DNA of 64,000 nt from positions 2,294,001 through 2,358,000 of the forward strand of contig NZ_CP194857.1 of NCBI RefSeq assembly GCF_051020515.1, read 5' to 3'. Numbering within the stretch: the stretch's first letter is position 1; the number at the start of each line of letters is the position of its first letter. Source of the stretch: CALKWS01 sp051020515. Its GTDB lineage: Bacteria > Actinomycetota > Actinomycetes > Actinomycetales > Beutenbergiaceae. Positions 1 to 8,773 of this stretch are shown here, piece after piece. The translations under genes were made by a program, and so were the position numbers. The notes under the pieces are model-generated. The model was not told the DNA's origin and ran no database searches. It worked only from the letters and a program-made list of their open reading frames with translations.

Positions 1-11
1 GCGTGCACGGC

Positions 12-48
12 TTGACAGGGACGGCGGATGCAGTTCATGATTCATGAA
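12..48 (+). promoter_or_regulatory. Promoter with palindromic operator for the 3-hydroxybutyrate operon
   Basis: A consensus -35 TTGACA lies at 12-17 and a -10-like CATGAT at 36-41 (18-nt spacer). A perfect inverted repeat TTCATGA-T-TCATGAA (34-48, 7-bp arms, 1-bp centre) overlaps the -10. This is the only strong sigma-70-type promoter seen before the 12-kb operon, and a palindrome in this position suggests repression. The TetR-type domain encoded in the same operon (from 6481) is the natural candidate to bind it. The regulator assignment is inference. Confidence 0.6.
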
Positions 49-114
49 ACCTGAATCACCTGTCATGTCCGGGCCAGACGCCCGGCACGGCACTCAACGA
101 AGAGGCGGTCCCCC

Positions 115-1377
115 GTGCGTGTACGAACCAAGACCCTCGTGGCCACGATGGGCCTGGCGGCCCTCCTGGCCGTCGGCGCCTGCGCCCCCAGTGCCGACGG
201 TGGTGGCGGCGGAAGTGATGACGGCGACACCGACGGCGACCAGGGCGAAGCCGATCCCGCCTCGGCCGAGGACGCGGCGGGCGGCGGCGATCCGGTCGAG
301 GTCGCCCTGATCACCTCCACCACCGGCCCCCTGGCCGCCTACGGTGACACCTTCATCGAGGGCTTCCACGCCGGCTTGGACTACGCCACCGACGGCACCG
401 GGGAGATCGACGGCATGGAGATCGTCGTGGAGATCCTCGACGACGGCGGCGACACCGACCGCGCCATCACCGCCGCTCGCGACGTCATCGGCCAGGGCTA
501 CACGATCATGACCGGCACCGCCGTCTCCGGTGTGGCGCTGGCGCTCGCCGAGCAGGCCGAGCAGAACGAAGTGCTCTACATCTCCGGTCCGGCCGCTGCG
601 GACGCGGTCACCGGGATCAACGACTACACCTTCCGCTCCGGGCGCCAGTCCCTGCAGGACGTGGCCACCGCCGGCTCCTTCATCGACGTCGAGGGCTCGG
701 AGATCCTCGTCTTCGGCCAGGACAACGCCTTCGGTCAGGGCAACTTCGCCGCCGTCGACGGCATCCTGGGCGCCCAGGGCGCCGAGGTCTCCTCGGTGAT
801 GATCCCCGAGGACGTCACCGAGTTCACCCCGTTCGCCGCGCAGGTTCTCGATGCCGATCCGGACATGGTCTTCGTGGCCTGGGCCGGCGCCACATCCGGT
901 GCGATGTGGCAGTCCCTGAGCCAGCAGGGCGTACTGGACGACATCACCGTGGTCACCGGACTGGGCGATGCCTCCACGTTCAACGCCTACGGCGAGGCAT
1001 CGGACCAGATCGACTTCCTGAACCACTACTTCCCCGGCGCCCCGGACAACGCGATCAACGACTTCCTGGTCGCCCACGTCGAGGAGGCCGGTGGCACCCC
1101 GGACCTGTTCACCCCGGACGGGTTCACCGCAGCCCAGATGGTCGTGCACGCGATCAGCACCGCCGGCGGCGGCGATGACGTCGACGCGATGATCGCGGCG
1201 CTGGAGGGGTGGAGCTTCGAAGGGCCCAAGGGTGACTACACCATCCGGGTCTCCGACCACGCCCTGATCCAGCCGATGTACCAGGCCCGGCTGGCCCAGG
1301 ACGACGAGGGCAACTGGGTTCCGGAGCTGGTCTCCACCGTCGACGGCGCGGACGTCGAGCCGCCCGAGGCGAACTGA
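115..1377 (+). CDS. Branched-chain amino acid-type ABC transporter substrate-binding lipoprotein
   Basis: Extracellular lipid-anchored receptor of a Liv-type ABC importer (Peripla_BP_6 / LivJ fold, 420 aa). The N-terminus has a lipoprotein signal peptide with lipobox VGAC (Cys23), followed by a low-complexity Gly/Asp linker to about residue 58, then the two-lobed binding domain (about 60-400). The start is GTG at 115 with a purine-rich stretch (AGAGG, 101-105) upstream. It is the first gene of the operon, with the ABC ATPases and permeases following in the usual order. The ligand cannot be read from sequence. Liv-type receptors bind amino acids, short-chain acids, amides or aromatics, and the downstream enzymes point to 3-hydroxybutyrate or a related acid or ester. 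Confidence 0.88.
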   Translation: MRVRTKTLVATMGLAALLAVGACAPSADGGGGGSDDGDTDGDQGEADPASAEDAAGGGDPVEVALITSTTGPLAAYGDTFIEGFHAGLDYATDGTGEIDGMEIVVEILDDGGDTDRAITAARDVIGQGYTIMTGTAVSGVALALAEQAEQNEVLYISGPAAADAVTGINDYTFRSGRQSLQDVATAGSFIDVEGSEILVFGQDNAFGQGNFAAVDGILGAQGAEVSSVMIPEDVTEFTPFAAQVLDADPDMVFVAWAGATSGAMWQSLSQQGVLDDITVVTGLGDASTFNAYGEASDQIDFLNHYFPGAPDNAINDFLVAHVEEAGGTPDLFTPDGFTAAQMVVHAISTAGGGDDVDAMIAALEGWSFEGPKGDYTIRVSDHALIQPMYQARLAQDDEGNWVPELVSTVDGADVEPPEAN

Positions 1378-1391
1378 CCCTGCGCTGACCC

Positions 1392-1422
1392 GGGCCGGTC
1401 CGCACCAGGCGCGGACCGGCCC
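1392..1422 (+). terminator. Strong hairpin between binding protein and livG (attenuator or mRNA stabiliser)
   Basis: A perfect 12-bp stem, GGGCCGGTCCGC (1392-1403) and its complement (1411-1422), closes a 7-nt loop. There is no U-tract. Its place between the receptor gene and the ATPase gene fits partial termination or 3'-end protection that raises receptor mRNA over the membrane subunits, as known in many ABC operons. Confidence 0.65.
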
Positions 1423-1440
1423 TACCCAGGAAGGCCCCCC

Positions 1441-2205
1441 ATGGCTCCCACCCCAGTTGCGTTGAGCGTGCAGAACCTGAGCTTCGCCGTCGGTGGTATC
1501 AGGATCCTCACCGACGTGAACCTCACTGTCCCCGCCGGGGAGATGCTCGGCGTGATCGGCCCCAACAACGGGGCAGGCAAGACCACGCTGTTCAACATGA
1601 TCTCGGGCATCCACCGGCCCACCGCCGGCAGGATCGAACTCGCCGGCCGCGACATCACCACCGCAGCGATCCACCACCGGGCCCGGGCCGGGCTGGGCCG
1701 CACCTTCCAGACCTCCAACCTGTTCCCGGGACTGAGCGTGCTGGAGAACGTGCGGCTGGCGGCCCAGCGGGAACTCGGTGGCAACCTGTCGGTGCTGCGC
1801 TTCCCGCGCTGGCGCGACGAGGCCACCACCATCGCCCGTGACCACCTGGCCGAGGTCGGCCTGAGCGATCTGGTGGACGTGCAGGCCGGCGGCCTCAGCC
1901 ACGGGGACAAGCGCAAGCTCGAGATCGCGGTGCTGCTGGCGATGAACCCTCGCGTGATCCTGCTCGACGAGCCGATGGCCGGGGTATCCCGCGCCGACGT
2001 GCCCGGACTGTCCGAGGTGATCCGTGGCATGCACCGTGACCACAACTGCACCGTGCTGATGGTCGAGCACCACATCGACGTCGTGATGGACCTGGTCCAA
2101 CGGGTGGCCGTACTGCACCAGGGCGCCATCCTGGCACTGGACTCCCCGGAGGCGATCATGGACGACCCGGCCGTGCAGAGTGCCTACCTGGGGACGGCGG
2201 CATGA
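1441..2205 (+). CDS. livG: Liv-type ABC transporter ATP-binding protein (LivG-like), unusual Walker A
   Basis: Cytoplasmic ATPase of the Liv-type importer (254 aa). Visible are the ABC signature region (LSHGDKRKLEIA), Walker B (RVILLDEP) and the H-loop (VEHH). The Walker A at 40-49 reads GPNNGAGKTT, where the family normally has GPNGAGKTT: one extra Asn codon (AAC) is present, which moves the first glycine out of register. AGGAAGG (1428-1434) is a clear ribosome-binding site for ATG 1441, and the stop overlaps the livF start (ATGA at 2202-2205). In view of the frequent indels in this window, the extra codon may be a sequence error. Confidence 0.88.
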   Translation: MAPTPVALSVQNLSFAVGGIRILTDVNLTVPAGEMLGVIGPNNGAGKTTLFNMISGIHRPTAGRIELAGRDITTAAIHHRARAGLGRTFQTSNLFPGLSVLENVRLAAQRELGGNLSVLRFPRWRDEATTIARDHLAEVGLSDLVDVQAGGLSHGDKRKLEIAVLLAMNPRVILLDEPMAGVSRADVPGLSEVIRGMHRDHNCTVLMVEHHIDVVMDLVQRVAVLHQGAILALDSPEAIMDDPAVQSAYLGTAA

Positions 2206-2920
2206 GCGCGCTGCTGCAGGTCGAGCACCTGTCCGCCGCCGTCGGTGGCCAGCAGGTCGTCGAGGATGTGTCGTTGAGCGTGCCGGAGGCCGGGGTGACC
2301 GCGGTGCTCGGCCGGAACGGCGTGGGCAAGACCTCCACGCTGAAGGCGATCATGGGCTTGATCACCCGGTCCGGCCGGGTCACGTTCGCTGGTGAGCGCA
2401 TCGACTCCGAGCACACCCACAAGATCGTCCGCCGCGGCATCGGGTACGTGCCCGAGGACCGGGAGGTGTTCGCCGGGTTGACCGTGGCGGAGAACCTGCG
2501 CCTGGCGGTCCGCGACGCCGACCCCCGCCACGATCTGGTCGAGGCCCTCTTCCCCGACCTGGCCCGCGGGCCGACCAGCGCGCCGGGACGCTGTCCGGCG
2601 GGCAGCAGCAGATGCTGTCCCTGTCCCGGGCCCTGATCAACCACAACCGGCTGCTGCTGGTGGATGAGCCCACCAAGGGTCTGGCGCCACGGATCGTGGA
2701 CCAGGTGGCGCAGGCGCTGGAGGAAGCCGCCCGCACCGCCCCGATCCTGCTGGTGGAACAGAACCTGCCGGTGATCGAACGCCTCGCCGACGACGTCGTG
2801 GTCATCGACGCCGGCGTGGTGGTGCACACCGGCAAGGCCGCCGACCTGCTGGCCGATGAGGACGCCGTCCAGCGCTTCCTCGGCGTGGCCACCCACCCGA
2901 CCACGGAGGTGCAGACATGA
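2202..2920 (+). CDS. livF: Liv-type ABC transporter ATP-binding protein (LivF-like), frameshifted
   Basis: Second ATPase of the Liv-type importer, about 239 aa after correction. The P-loop LGRNGVGKTS is at 37-45. The reading frame breaks near 2567 (GGCCCGCGGG, one C apparently missing), and the signature LSGGQQQM, Walker B (LLLVDEPTKGLAP) and H-loop (LLVEQN) continue in the -1 frame to the stop at 2920. Every core ATPase motif is intact across the two frames, so I read this as one functional gene with a 1-nt deletion in the sequence. It overlaps livG and livH by ATGA. Confidence 0.85.
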
Positions 2921-3792
2921 GCACCGTGGTGCTGCTGCTCGTGACCGGCCTGGGACTGGGCGCGCTGTACTTCCTGATCGCCTCCGGGCTGTCACTGATC
3001 TACGGCCTGATGCACGTGCTGAACTTCGCGCACGGGGTGTTCCTGTCGCTGGGCGCGTTCGTCGGCTGGGAGGTCGCCAAACGGTTGGATCCCGGCACCT
3101 GGGGCGGCTTCGGCCTGGCCCTGCTGGCCGGGGCGGTCGCTGGCGCCGTGATCGCCGCGCTCACCGAGTTGTTCCTGATCCGCCCGCTGTACAACCGGCA
3201 CATCGAGCAGGTCCTCATCACCGTGGGCCTGGGTCTGGTGGGGGTGGCCCTGTTCGAGGGTGTCTGGGGCACCGACCCGGTGTTCATCTCCGGGCCCAGC
3301 TGGTTCGGCCAGACCACCTCGATCATGGGGGCCAGGGTCCCCAACACCGTGTTCATCACGATCGCCGTCGCCGCGGCGCTGCTGCTGGGCCTGGTGCTGT
3401 TCCTGCGACACACCCGGTACGGCCTGATCATCCGCGCGGGCGTGGAGAACAGGTCCATGGTGACCGCGCTGGGGATCGACGTACGCCGCTCCTTCACCCT
3501 CGTCTTCGCCATCGGCGGCGCCGCCGCCGGCCTCGGCGGGGTGCTGGCCTCGCAGTACTTCGGGTACGTCTCGGCACACATGGGCCAGACGCTGCTGATC
3601 TTCGCCTTCATCGTCACCGTCATCGGTGGGCTCGGCTCACTCGGCGGTGCCGCGATCGCCGCGATCCTGGTGGCGGTGCCGCAGCAGTTCGCCAACTACT
3701 ACTGGAGCGTGGGTGACCTGATCGCGGTGCTGGCCCTCGCCGTCGTCCTGTTGCTGCGCCCCTCCGGCCTGCTGGGAGTGAAACGAGCATGA
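2917..3792 (+). CDS. livH: Liv-type ABC transporter permease (LivH-like)
   Basis: Integral membrane subunit of the importer (291 aa, about 8 hydrophobic segments; BPD_transp_2 family). It has the typical start with a first helix followed by ASGLSLIYGLMHVLNFAHG and the conserved ENRSMVTALGIDV loop that contacts the ATPases. ATG 2917 overlaps the livF stop and its own stop overlaps livM (ATGA at both ends), showing translational coupling. No anomaly is seen in this gene. Confidence 0.9.
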   Translation: MSTVVLLLVTGLGLGALYFLIASGLSLIYGLMHVLNFAHGVFLSLGAFVGWEVAKRLDPGTWGGFGLALLAGAVAGAVIAALTELFLIRPLYNRHIEQVLITVGLGLVGVALFEGVWGTDPVFISGPSWFGQTTSIMGARVPNTVFITIAVAAALLLGLVLFLRHTRYGLIIRAGVENRSMVTALGIDVRRSFTLVFAIGGAAAGLGGVLASQYFGYVSAHMGQTLLIFAFIVTVIGGLGSLGGAAIAAILVAVPQQFANYYWSVGDLIAVLALAVVLLLRPSGLLGVKRA

Positions 3793-4958
3793 GTACCGAC
3801 ACCCGGGACCACACCGAGGCCACCGCTGCCGCCGAGCCGGCCGAACCCGGCGCCGACCGGGTACGCCGACCCAGCCGCCGGGCCCCACTGATCGTGGGCC
3901 TGGCGATGGTGGTGGCCGTGGCGTGCCTGCCGCTGCTGGATGTCTCCGTCCCCGGGGCGCTGCCCGGCGCCACCTATACCCCCGGCACCATGCACCTGCT
4001 CGCCCTGTGCATGATCTACGGCGCCCTGGCGCTGACCTACCACCTGGTCTACGGGGTCGCCCGGGATGCTCAGTTTCGGGCACGCGCTGTACTTCGCCGC
4101 CGGCGCCTATGGTCTGGCGATCGTGCTGCAGCGCACCGACATGCCACTGCTGATCGCCGCGGTGCTGGTCCTGGTGGCCGCGATCGCGCTGGCCACCCTG
4201 GTGGGGGCGGTGTCGTTGCGGGTCTCGGGGGTCTCCTTCGCGATGGTGACCCTGGCCTTCGCGCAGGCCGGCAACGTGATCGCCCGGCGGAACCTGGGCG
4301 GCTACAGCGGCGGGGAGGAAGGCATCGGTCTGGCCACCGCGAACGTGCCGGACGCGCTGGTGGGCGTGGTGAACACCCGCAACATGTACTGGTTGGCGCT
4401 GATCCTGCTGGTGGTGGTCTACGTGGTGGTCACCTGGGTGCAGCGCTCCCGTGCCGGGCACGTGGTGGAAGCCACCCGGGAGAACGAGATGCGGGTGCGG
4501 GTGCTGGGTCAGGCGCCCTACCTGATCCGGCTGCTGACCTTCGCCATCGCGGGCACCCTGGCGCCGCGATCGGGATGACCTACCTGCTGCTGCAGTCCCA
4601 GGCGGTCCCGACGATCTCCTCGGCCGAGTTCACCATCCAGGCGCTGATCATGGTGGTGCTGGGCGGCGTGGGGTCCCGCTGGGGCGCGATCATGGGGGCG
4701 GTCACCTTCACCATGCTCAACCAGCGGTTGTCGGTGCTGGCCTCCTCCGAGGCCGTCGAGGGTCTGCCCACGGTGCTGCGGATCCCGATGAGCGAACCGG
4801 CCTTCATCCTCGGTACGCTGTTCATCCTGGTGGTGCTCTTCCTGCCGGGTGGCATCGCCGGCGGGCTGCGGCGGGTGGCCACCCGGGTGGTCGGTGGCAA
4901 GGGTGCCGCGCAACGGCGCAAGGCACGCGAACGACGCCGGCTGGAGGAGATCGCGTGA
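3789..4958 (+). CDS. livM: Liv-type ABC transporter permease (LivM-like), two compensating frameshifts
   Basis: Second permease of the Liv-type importer, about 389 aa. A charged Ala/Glu-rich N-terminus precedes the first helix. The family sequence leaves frame near 4060-4062 (an extra C in GTCGCCCGGG), runs in the +1 frame through FGHALYFAAGAYG and the RENEMRVRVLGQ loop, and returns to the original frame near 4563 (one G missing in CTGGCGCCGCG) for the last helices. The two indels compensate, so the gene keeps its start and stop. The basic C-terminal tail overlaps the ligase start (GTGA). Confidence 0.82.
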   Translation: MSTDTRDHTEATAAAEPAEPGADRVRRPSRRAPLIVGLAMVVAVACLPLLDVSVPGALPGATYTPGTMHLLALCMIYGALALTYHLVYGVARDAQFRARAVLRRRRLWSGDRAAAHRHATADRRGAGPGGRDRAGHPGGGGVVAGLGGLLRDGDPGLRAGRQRDRPAEPGRLQRRGGRHRSGHRERAGRAGGRGEHPQHVLVGADPAGGGLRGGHLGAALPCRARGGSHPGERDAGAGAGSGALPDPAADLRHRGHPGAAIGMTYLLLQSQAVPTISSAEFTIQALIMVVLGGVGSRWGAIMGAVTFTMLNQRLSVLASSEAVEGLPTVLRIPMSEPAFILGTLFILVVLFLPGGIAGGLRRVATRVVGGKGAAQRRKARERRRLEEIA

Positions 4959-6484
4959 ACGCACTCGAGCCCGGCGGTCACACCCTGGGTCGTTGGACCG
5001 CCGATCACGCCCGGTTGACCCCGGAGAAGGTGGCCATCGACGAGCGCGGCGTGCGCACCACGTACGCCGACCTCGACGCCCGCGCCGCTGCGCTGGCCGA
5101 CCGGCTGCTGCGGGCCGGTTACCGCAGTGGTGACCGGGTGGCCACGCTGACCCGCAACAGCACCGCACACGTGGTGCTGTTCTTCGCCTGCGCCAAGGCG
5201 GGCCTGGTGCTGGTGCCGTTGTCGTGGCGGCTCGGCACCGGTGAACTGACCTATCTGCTCGGGCACGCACGCCCGGCGCTGATCGCTGTGCAACGCCCCT
5301 TCGCCGACGATCTCGACGCGACCGGGGCCTCCGGTAGCGCGCCGGTGGTGTTCCTGGAGGACCTGGACGAGGGGGAGGTGCCGGCGCCGGCCCGCACCCA
5401 AGCCGGACCGGGCCGTGCACCCCGGGACGACGACCCGCTCCTGATCGTCTATACCTCCGGCAGCACCTCCAGCCCGCGCGGGGCGGTGCTCACCCACGCC
5501 AACTGCTTCTGGACCAACCTGTCCCTGTCCGGGGTGGCCGGGATGACCACCGAGGACGTGGTCCTGGCGGTGCTGCCGCAGTACCACGTGGGCGGGTGGA
5601 ACGTGCAACCGTTGCTGGCCTGGTGGCGGGGGGCCACCGTGGTGCTGGAACCGGACTTCGACCCGGAGCAGGTGCTCGGCGTGCTCACCCAGCACCGGGT
5701 GAGCACCATGATGGGCGTGCCCTCCCACTACCGCATGATCTCCGAGGTGCCCGGATTCGCCGAGGCGGACCTGTCCGGCCTGACGCACATGGTGGTGGGC
5801 GGTGCCCCCATGCCTGTCGGGCTCCTGCGCACCTGGCACGATCGCGGGGTGCGGGTGATCCAGGGCTACGGCCTCAGCGAAGCCGCCCCGAACGTGCTGC
5901 TGGTGCCGCCCGAGGATGCCTTCACCCGCGTCGGCTCGGTCGGCAAGCCCTACCCGCACGTCGAGGTGGCGCTGGCCGAGGTCGGTACCGGGGACCTGAT
6001 CACCGGCGCCGGTAGCGGGGAGCTGCTGGTCCGCGGCCCGGCCGTGTTCGCCGGCTACCACGACGACCCGGAGGCCACCGCCGCCGCGTTCACCGGCGAC
6101 TGGTTGCGCACCGGCGACCTCGCCACCAGGGACGAGGCCGGCTACTACCGGGTGGTGGACCGGCTGTCGAACATGTACATCACCGGCGGGGAGAACGTGG
6201 CACCGGCGCAGGTCGAGGACGTCCTGCGGAGACATCCGCAGGTGGCCGACGCCGCCGTGATCGGGGTGCCCGACGAGCGCTGGGGTGAAGTGGGCCATGC
6301 CGTGGTGGTGCCCACCGACCCGGACCGGCCACCGGCATCGGAGGAACTGCTCGCTCATTGCCGCGCCGAACTGGCGACGTTCAAGGTTCCCCGCTCGGTG
6401 CGGTTCGTCACCGAGTTCCCGCGTACCGCGCTGCACAAGATCCGCCGCGGCGCCCTGATGCCTGAGCCGAAGGAGACCCGATGA
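4955..6484 (+). CDS. Acyl-CoA ligase (AMP-forming, class I adenylate-forming family)
   Basis: ATP-dependent carboxylic acid:CoA ligase of 509 aa. The AMP-binding core shows the P-loop-like motif YTSGSTSSPRGAVLTHAN and the A5 motif GYGLSEAAP. The C-terminal domain carries GYYRVVDRLSNMYITGGENV and ends with the conserved lysine region (TALHKIRRGAL). GTG 4955 overlaps the livM stop. Placed right after an importer and before 3-hydroxybutyrate enzymes, it probably activates an imported or released short-chain acid. Whether this is 3-hydroxybutyrate, acetoacetate or another acid cannot be decided from motifs. Confidence 0.85.
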   Translation: MNALEPGGHTLGRWTADHARLTPEKVAIDERGVRTTYADLDARAAALADRLLRAGYRSGDRVATLTRNSTAHVVLFFACAKAGLVLVPLSWRLGTGELTYLLGHARPALIAVQRPFADDLDATGASGSAPVVFLEDLDEGEVPAPARTQAGPGRAPRDDDPLLIVYTSGSTSSPRGAVLTHANCFWTNLSLSGVAGMTTEDVVLAVLPQYHVGGWNVQPLLAWWRGATVVLEPDFDPEQVLGVLTQHRVSTMMGVPSHYRMISEVPGFAEADLSGLTHMVVGGAPMPVGLLRTWHDRGVRVIQGYGLSEAAPNVLLVPPEDAFTRVGSVGKPYPHVEVALAEVGTGDLITGAGSGELLVRGPAVFAGYHDDPEATAAAFTGDWLRTGDLATRDEAGYYRVVDRLSNMYITGGENVAPAQVEDVLRRHPQVADAAVIGVPDERWGEVGHAVVVPTDPDRPPASEELLAHCRAELATFKVPRSVRFVTEFPRTALHKIRRGALMPEPKETR

Positions 6485-7845
6485 GCGCCCCACCGCGTAC
6501 CGAGCGAGGATCGCGGACCCGCACGCGAATCCTGGCCGTGGCCACCGAGGTGTTCGCCGAGTACGGGTACCACGAGGCCTCGATCGTGAAGATCACCACA
6601 GCGGCTGACGTCGGGCAGGGCACCTTCTACCTGTACTTCACCTCCAAGCAGCAGGTGTTCGAGGAAGTGGTGCGGGACCTGAACTCACGGGTGCGCCAGG
6701 CGATGCACGAGGCCTCCAGCGCCGAGACCGGCCGCATTGCCGCTGAGCGTGCGGGCTTTCGCGCATTCTTCCGCTTCACCGCCCAGAACCCCGCGCTGTA
6801 CCGGATCATGCGCCAGGCCGAGTTCGTCGCCCCGGACGTGTTGCACGTGCACTACGAGACCATCGCCCGCGGTTACGTCGCCGGCCTCACGGCCGCCCAG
6901 GAACGTGGCGAGGTGGCCGCCGACCTGGACCCGGAAGTCACCGCATGGGCCTTGATGGGCATCGGCGAACTGGTCGGGATGCGCTGGGTGACCTGGACCG
7001 AGGGCCAGGCTCCGGAGGAACTTCCCGAGGATGTCTTCGACGGCATCATGACGCTGATCGAGCGCGGGCGCTGGAGCCCGGAGAGGCAGGGCAGGGCGAT
7101 GACTGACCTGACCGGGAAGCACGCGGTGGTGACCGGGGGCGCCGCCGGGATCGGGGCGGCCTGTGCCCGCGCGCTCGCGCGGGCCGGTGCCCAGGTGCTG
7201 GTCGCCGACCGTGACGAGCGTGCCGCCGAAGCGCTGGCCGCCGAGATCGGGGGCCGGGTCTGGGCCGTGGACCTGGACGAGACCACCGTCCTGACCGAAG
7301 CCACCCTGCAGGCCGACATCCTGGTCAACAACGCCGGGATCCAGGTGGTGGCCCCGATCCAGGAGTTCGACCCGGCCGACTTCCGCCGGATCCAGCGGAT
7401 CATGGTCGAGGCCCCGTTCCTGCTCATCCGGGCCGTCCTCCCGCACATGTACGCCCGGGGTTGGGGTCGTATCATCAACATCTCCTCGGTACACGGGCTG
7501 GTGGCCTCGCCGTACAAGAGCGCCTACGTCACCGCCAAACACGCCCTGGACGGGTTGAGCAAGGTGACCGCCCTGGAGGGTGCCGCCCACGGTGTGAACA
7601 GCGTGTGTGTCAATCCCGGGTACGTGCGCACCGCCCTGGTGGAGAGGCAGATCGCCGACCAGGCCCGGGTGCACGGCATCGGTGCGGAGGAGGTGCTGGA
7701 GAAGGTGCTCCTCACCCAGCAGGCGGTCAAGCAACTGGCCGAGCCAGACGACGTCGCCGACCTGGTGCTCTGGCTCACCGGCCCGCACTCGACCATGGCC
7801 ACCGGTTCCTCCTTCGGCCTGGACGGGGGGTGGCAGGCCAGATGA
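6481..7845 (+). CDS. bdhA: TetR-family regulator fused in frame to 3-hydroxybutyrate dehydrogenase (SDR)
   Basis: One 454-aa frame holds two proteins. Residues 1 to about 200 are a TetR/AcrR regulator (HTH with VGQGTFYLYFTSKQQVFEEV plus an all-helical ligand domain). From Met207 (ATG 7099, preceded by the purine-rich GAGAGGCAGGGCAGGG) a complete SDR begins with TGGAAGIG (218-225), NNAG and catalytic Tyr349/Lys353 (YVTAK). The SDR sequences HGLVASPYKSAYVTAKHA and NPGYVRTALVERQIADQA are typical of D-3-hydroxybutyrate dehydrogenase, which oxidises 3-hydroxybutyrate to acetoacetate with NAD+. A TGA in the +1 frame at 7100-7102 would give the usual ATGA overlap if one base near the TetR end were wrong, so the fusion may be an indel artefact. 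The TetR part probably controls this operon. Confidence 0.85.
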   Translation: MSAPPRTERGSRTRTRILAVATEVFAEYGYHEASIVKITTAADVGQGTFYLYFTSKQQVFEEVVRDLNSRVRQAMHEASSAETGRIAAERAGFRAFFRFTAQNPALYRIMRQAEFVAPDVLHVHYETIARGYVAGLTAAQERGEVAADLDPEVTAWALMGIGELVGMRWVTWTEGQAPEELPEDVFDGIMTLIERGRWSPERQGRAMTDLTGKHAVVTGGAAGIGAACARALARAGAQVLVADRDERAAEALAAEIGGRVWAVDLDETTVLTEATLQADILVNNAGIQVVAPIQEFDPADFRRIQRIMVEAPFLLIRAVLPHMYARGWGRIINISSVHGLVASPYKSAYVTAKHALDGLSKVTALEGAAHGVNSVCVNPGYVRTALVERQIADQARVHGIGAEEVLEKVLLTQQAVKQLAEPDDVADLVLWLTGPHSTMATGSSFGLDGGWQAR

Positions 7846-8773
7846 GGACGCACACCTACCGCACCGTGGACGTACCGGTGGACGGGGGGTACCTGCGCGC
7901 GGGGATCTGGGAGCCCGAGGCGCCCGCACCCCTCACGCAGGAACCCCCGGTGCTGGCCGTCCACGGCATCACCGCCACCCACCAGGGCTGGTTACGGCTG
8001 CCCGCGCTGCTGCCCGGCAGGCGCATCATCGCCCCGGACCTGCGCGGCCGGGGCCGCTCGAACACGCTGCCCGGCCCGTATGGCATGGTGCGGCACGCGG
8101 CGGACCTGACCGCCCTGGTGCGGCACCTGGGCCTGACCGAGGTCACCGCGCTGGGTCATTCGATGGGCGCCTTCGTGGTCGTGGTGCTGCAGGACCGCCA
8201 GCCGCACCTGGTGCGGGACATGGTGCTGGTCGATGGCGGTCTCCCGCTGGAGATCCCGGCCGACGCCGACCCGGACCTGCTCATGCGGGCCGTCCTGGGC
8301 CCGGCGCTGCAGCGGCTGCGGATGACGTTTCCCGACCAGGAGGCCTACCGCGACTTCTGGAGCGGCCACCCGGCCTTCAGCCCCGGGCTGGTGGCCGAAC
8401 TGGCGCCCTACTTCGACTATGACCTGGAGCCGGACGGCGACGGCTGGCGGCCGACCTCGGCCGTCGAGGCGGTCGCGGCCGACCAGCGCGAACTGGTCAC
8501 CGGAGACCTGGTGCACCGGGCCCTGGCGCATCTCGCGACCCCCACCACGTTCGTGCACGCCCCCGCGGCCTGCTCGATGACGCCCCGTTGTACCGTCCCG
8601 AGCACGTACGGGCCTGGGCCGAACGTCTGCCCTGCCTTACTATGGAATGGGCCGACGACGTCAACCACTACACCGTCGTGATGTCCGCCGCGGGAGCGCG
8701 GCTGGTGGCCGCGCACCTGGCCGGGCGCCCCGCGGCGGATCCGACGATGACGACGGAAGGAGTACGACGATGA
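7842..8773 (+). CDS. Alpha/beta-fold hydrolase, frameshifted near the C-terminus
   Basis: Alpha/beta hydrolase of about 310 aa after correction. It has the oxyanion HGITAT, DLRGRGRS and nucleophile elbow GHSMGAF (Ser107). The frame breaks at a C5 run (8560-8564, one C apparently missing), and the C-terminal part including the catalytic His (DVNHYTVV) continues in the -1 frame to TGA 8771-8773. ATGA overlaps join it to the dehydrogenase and to the CoA-transferase. A cytosolic esterase in this setting could release 3-hydroxybutyrate from esters or oligomers (inference). Confidence 0.78.

Noticed and set aside
94..2118. 674-aa open frame antisense to the receptor and livG
   Set aside because: It mirrors the codon structure of two well-supported genes and has no family motif; long antisense frames are common at 70 percent GC.
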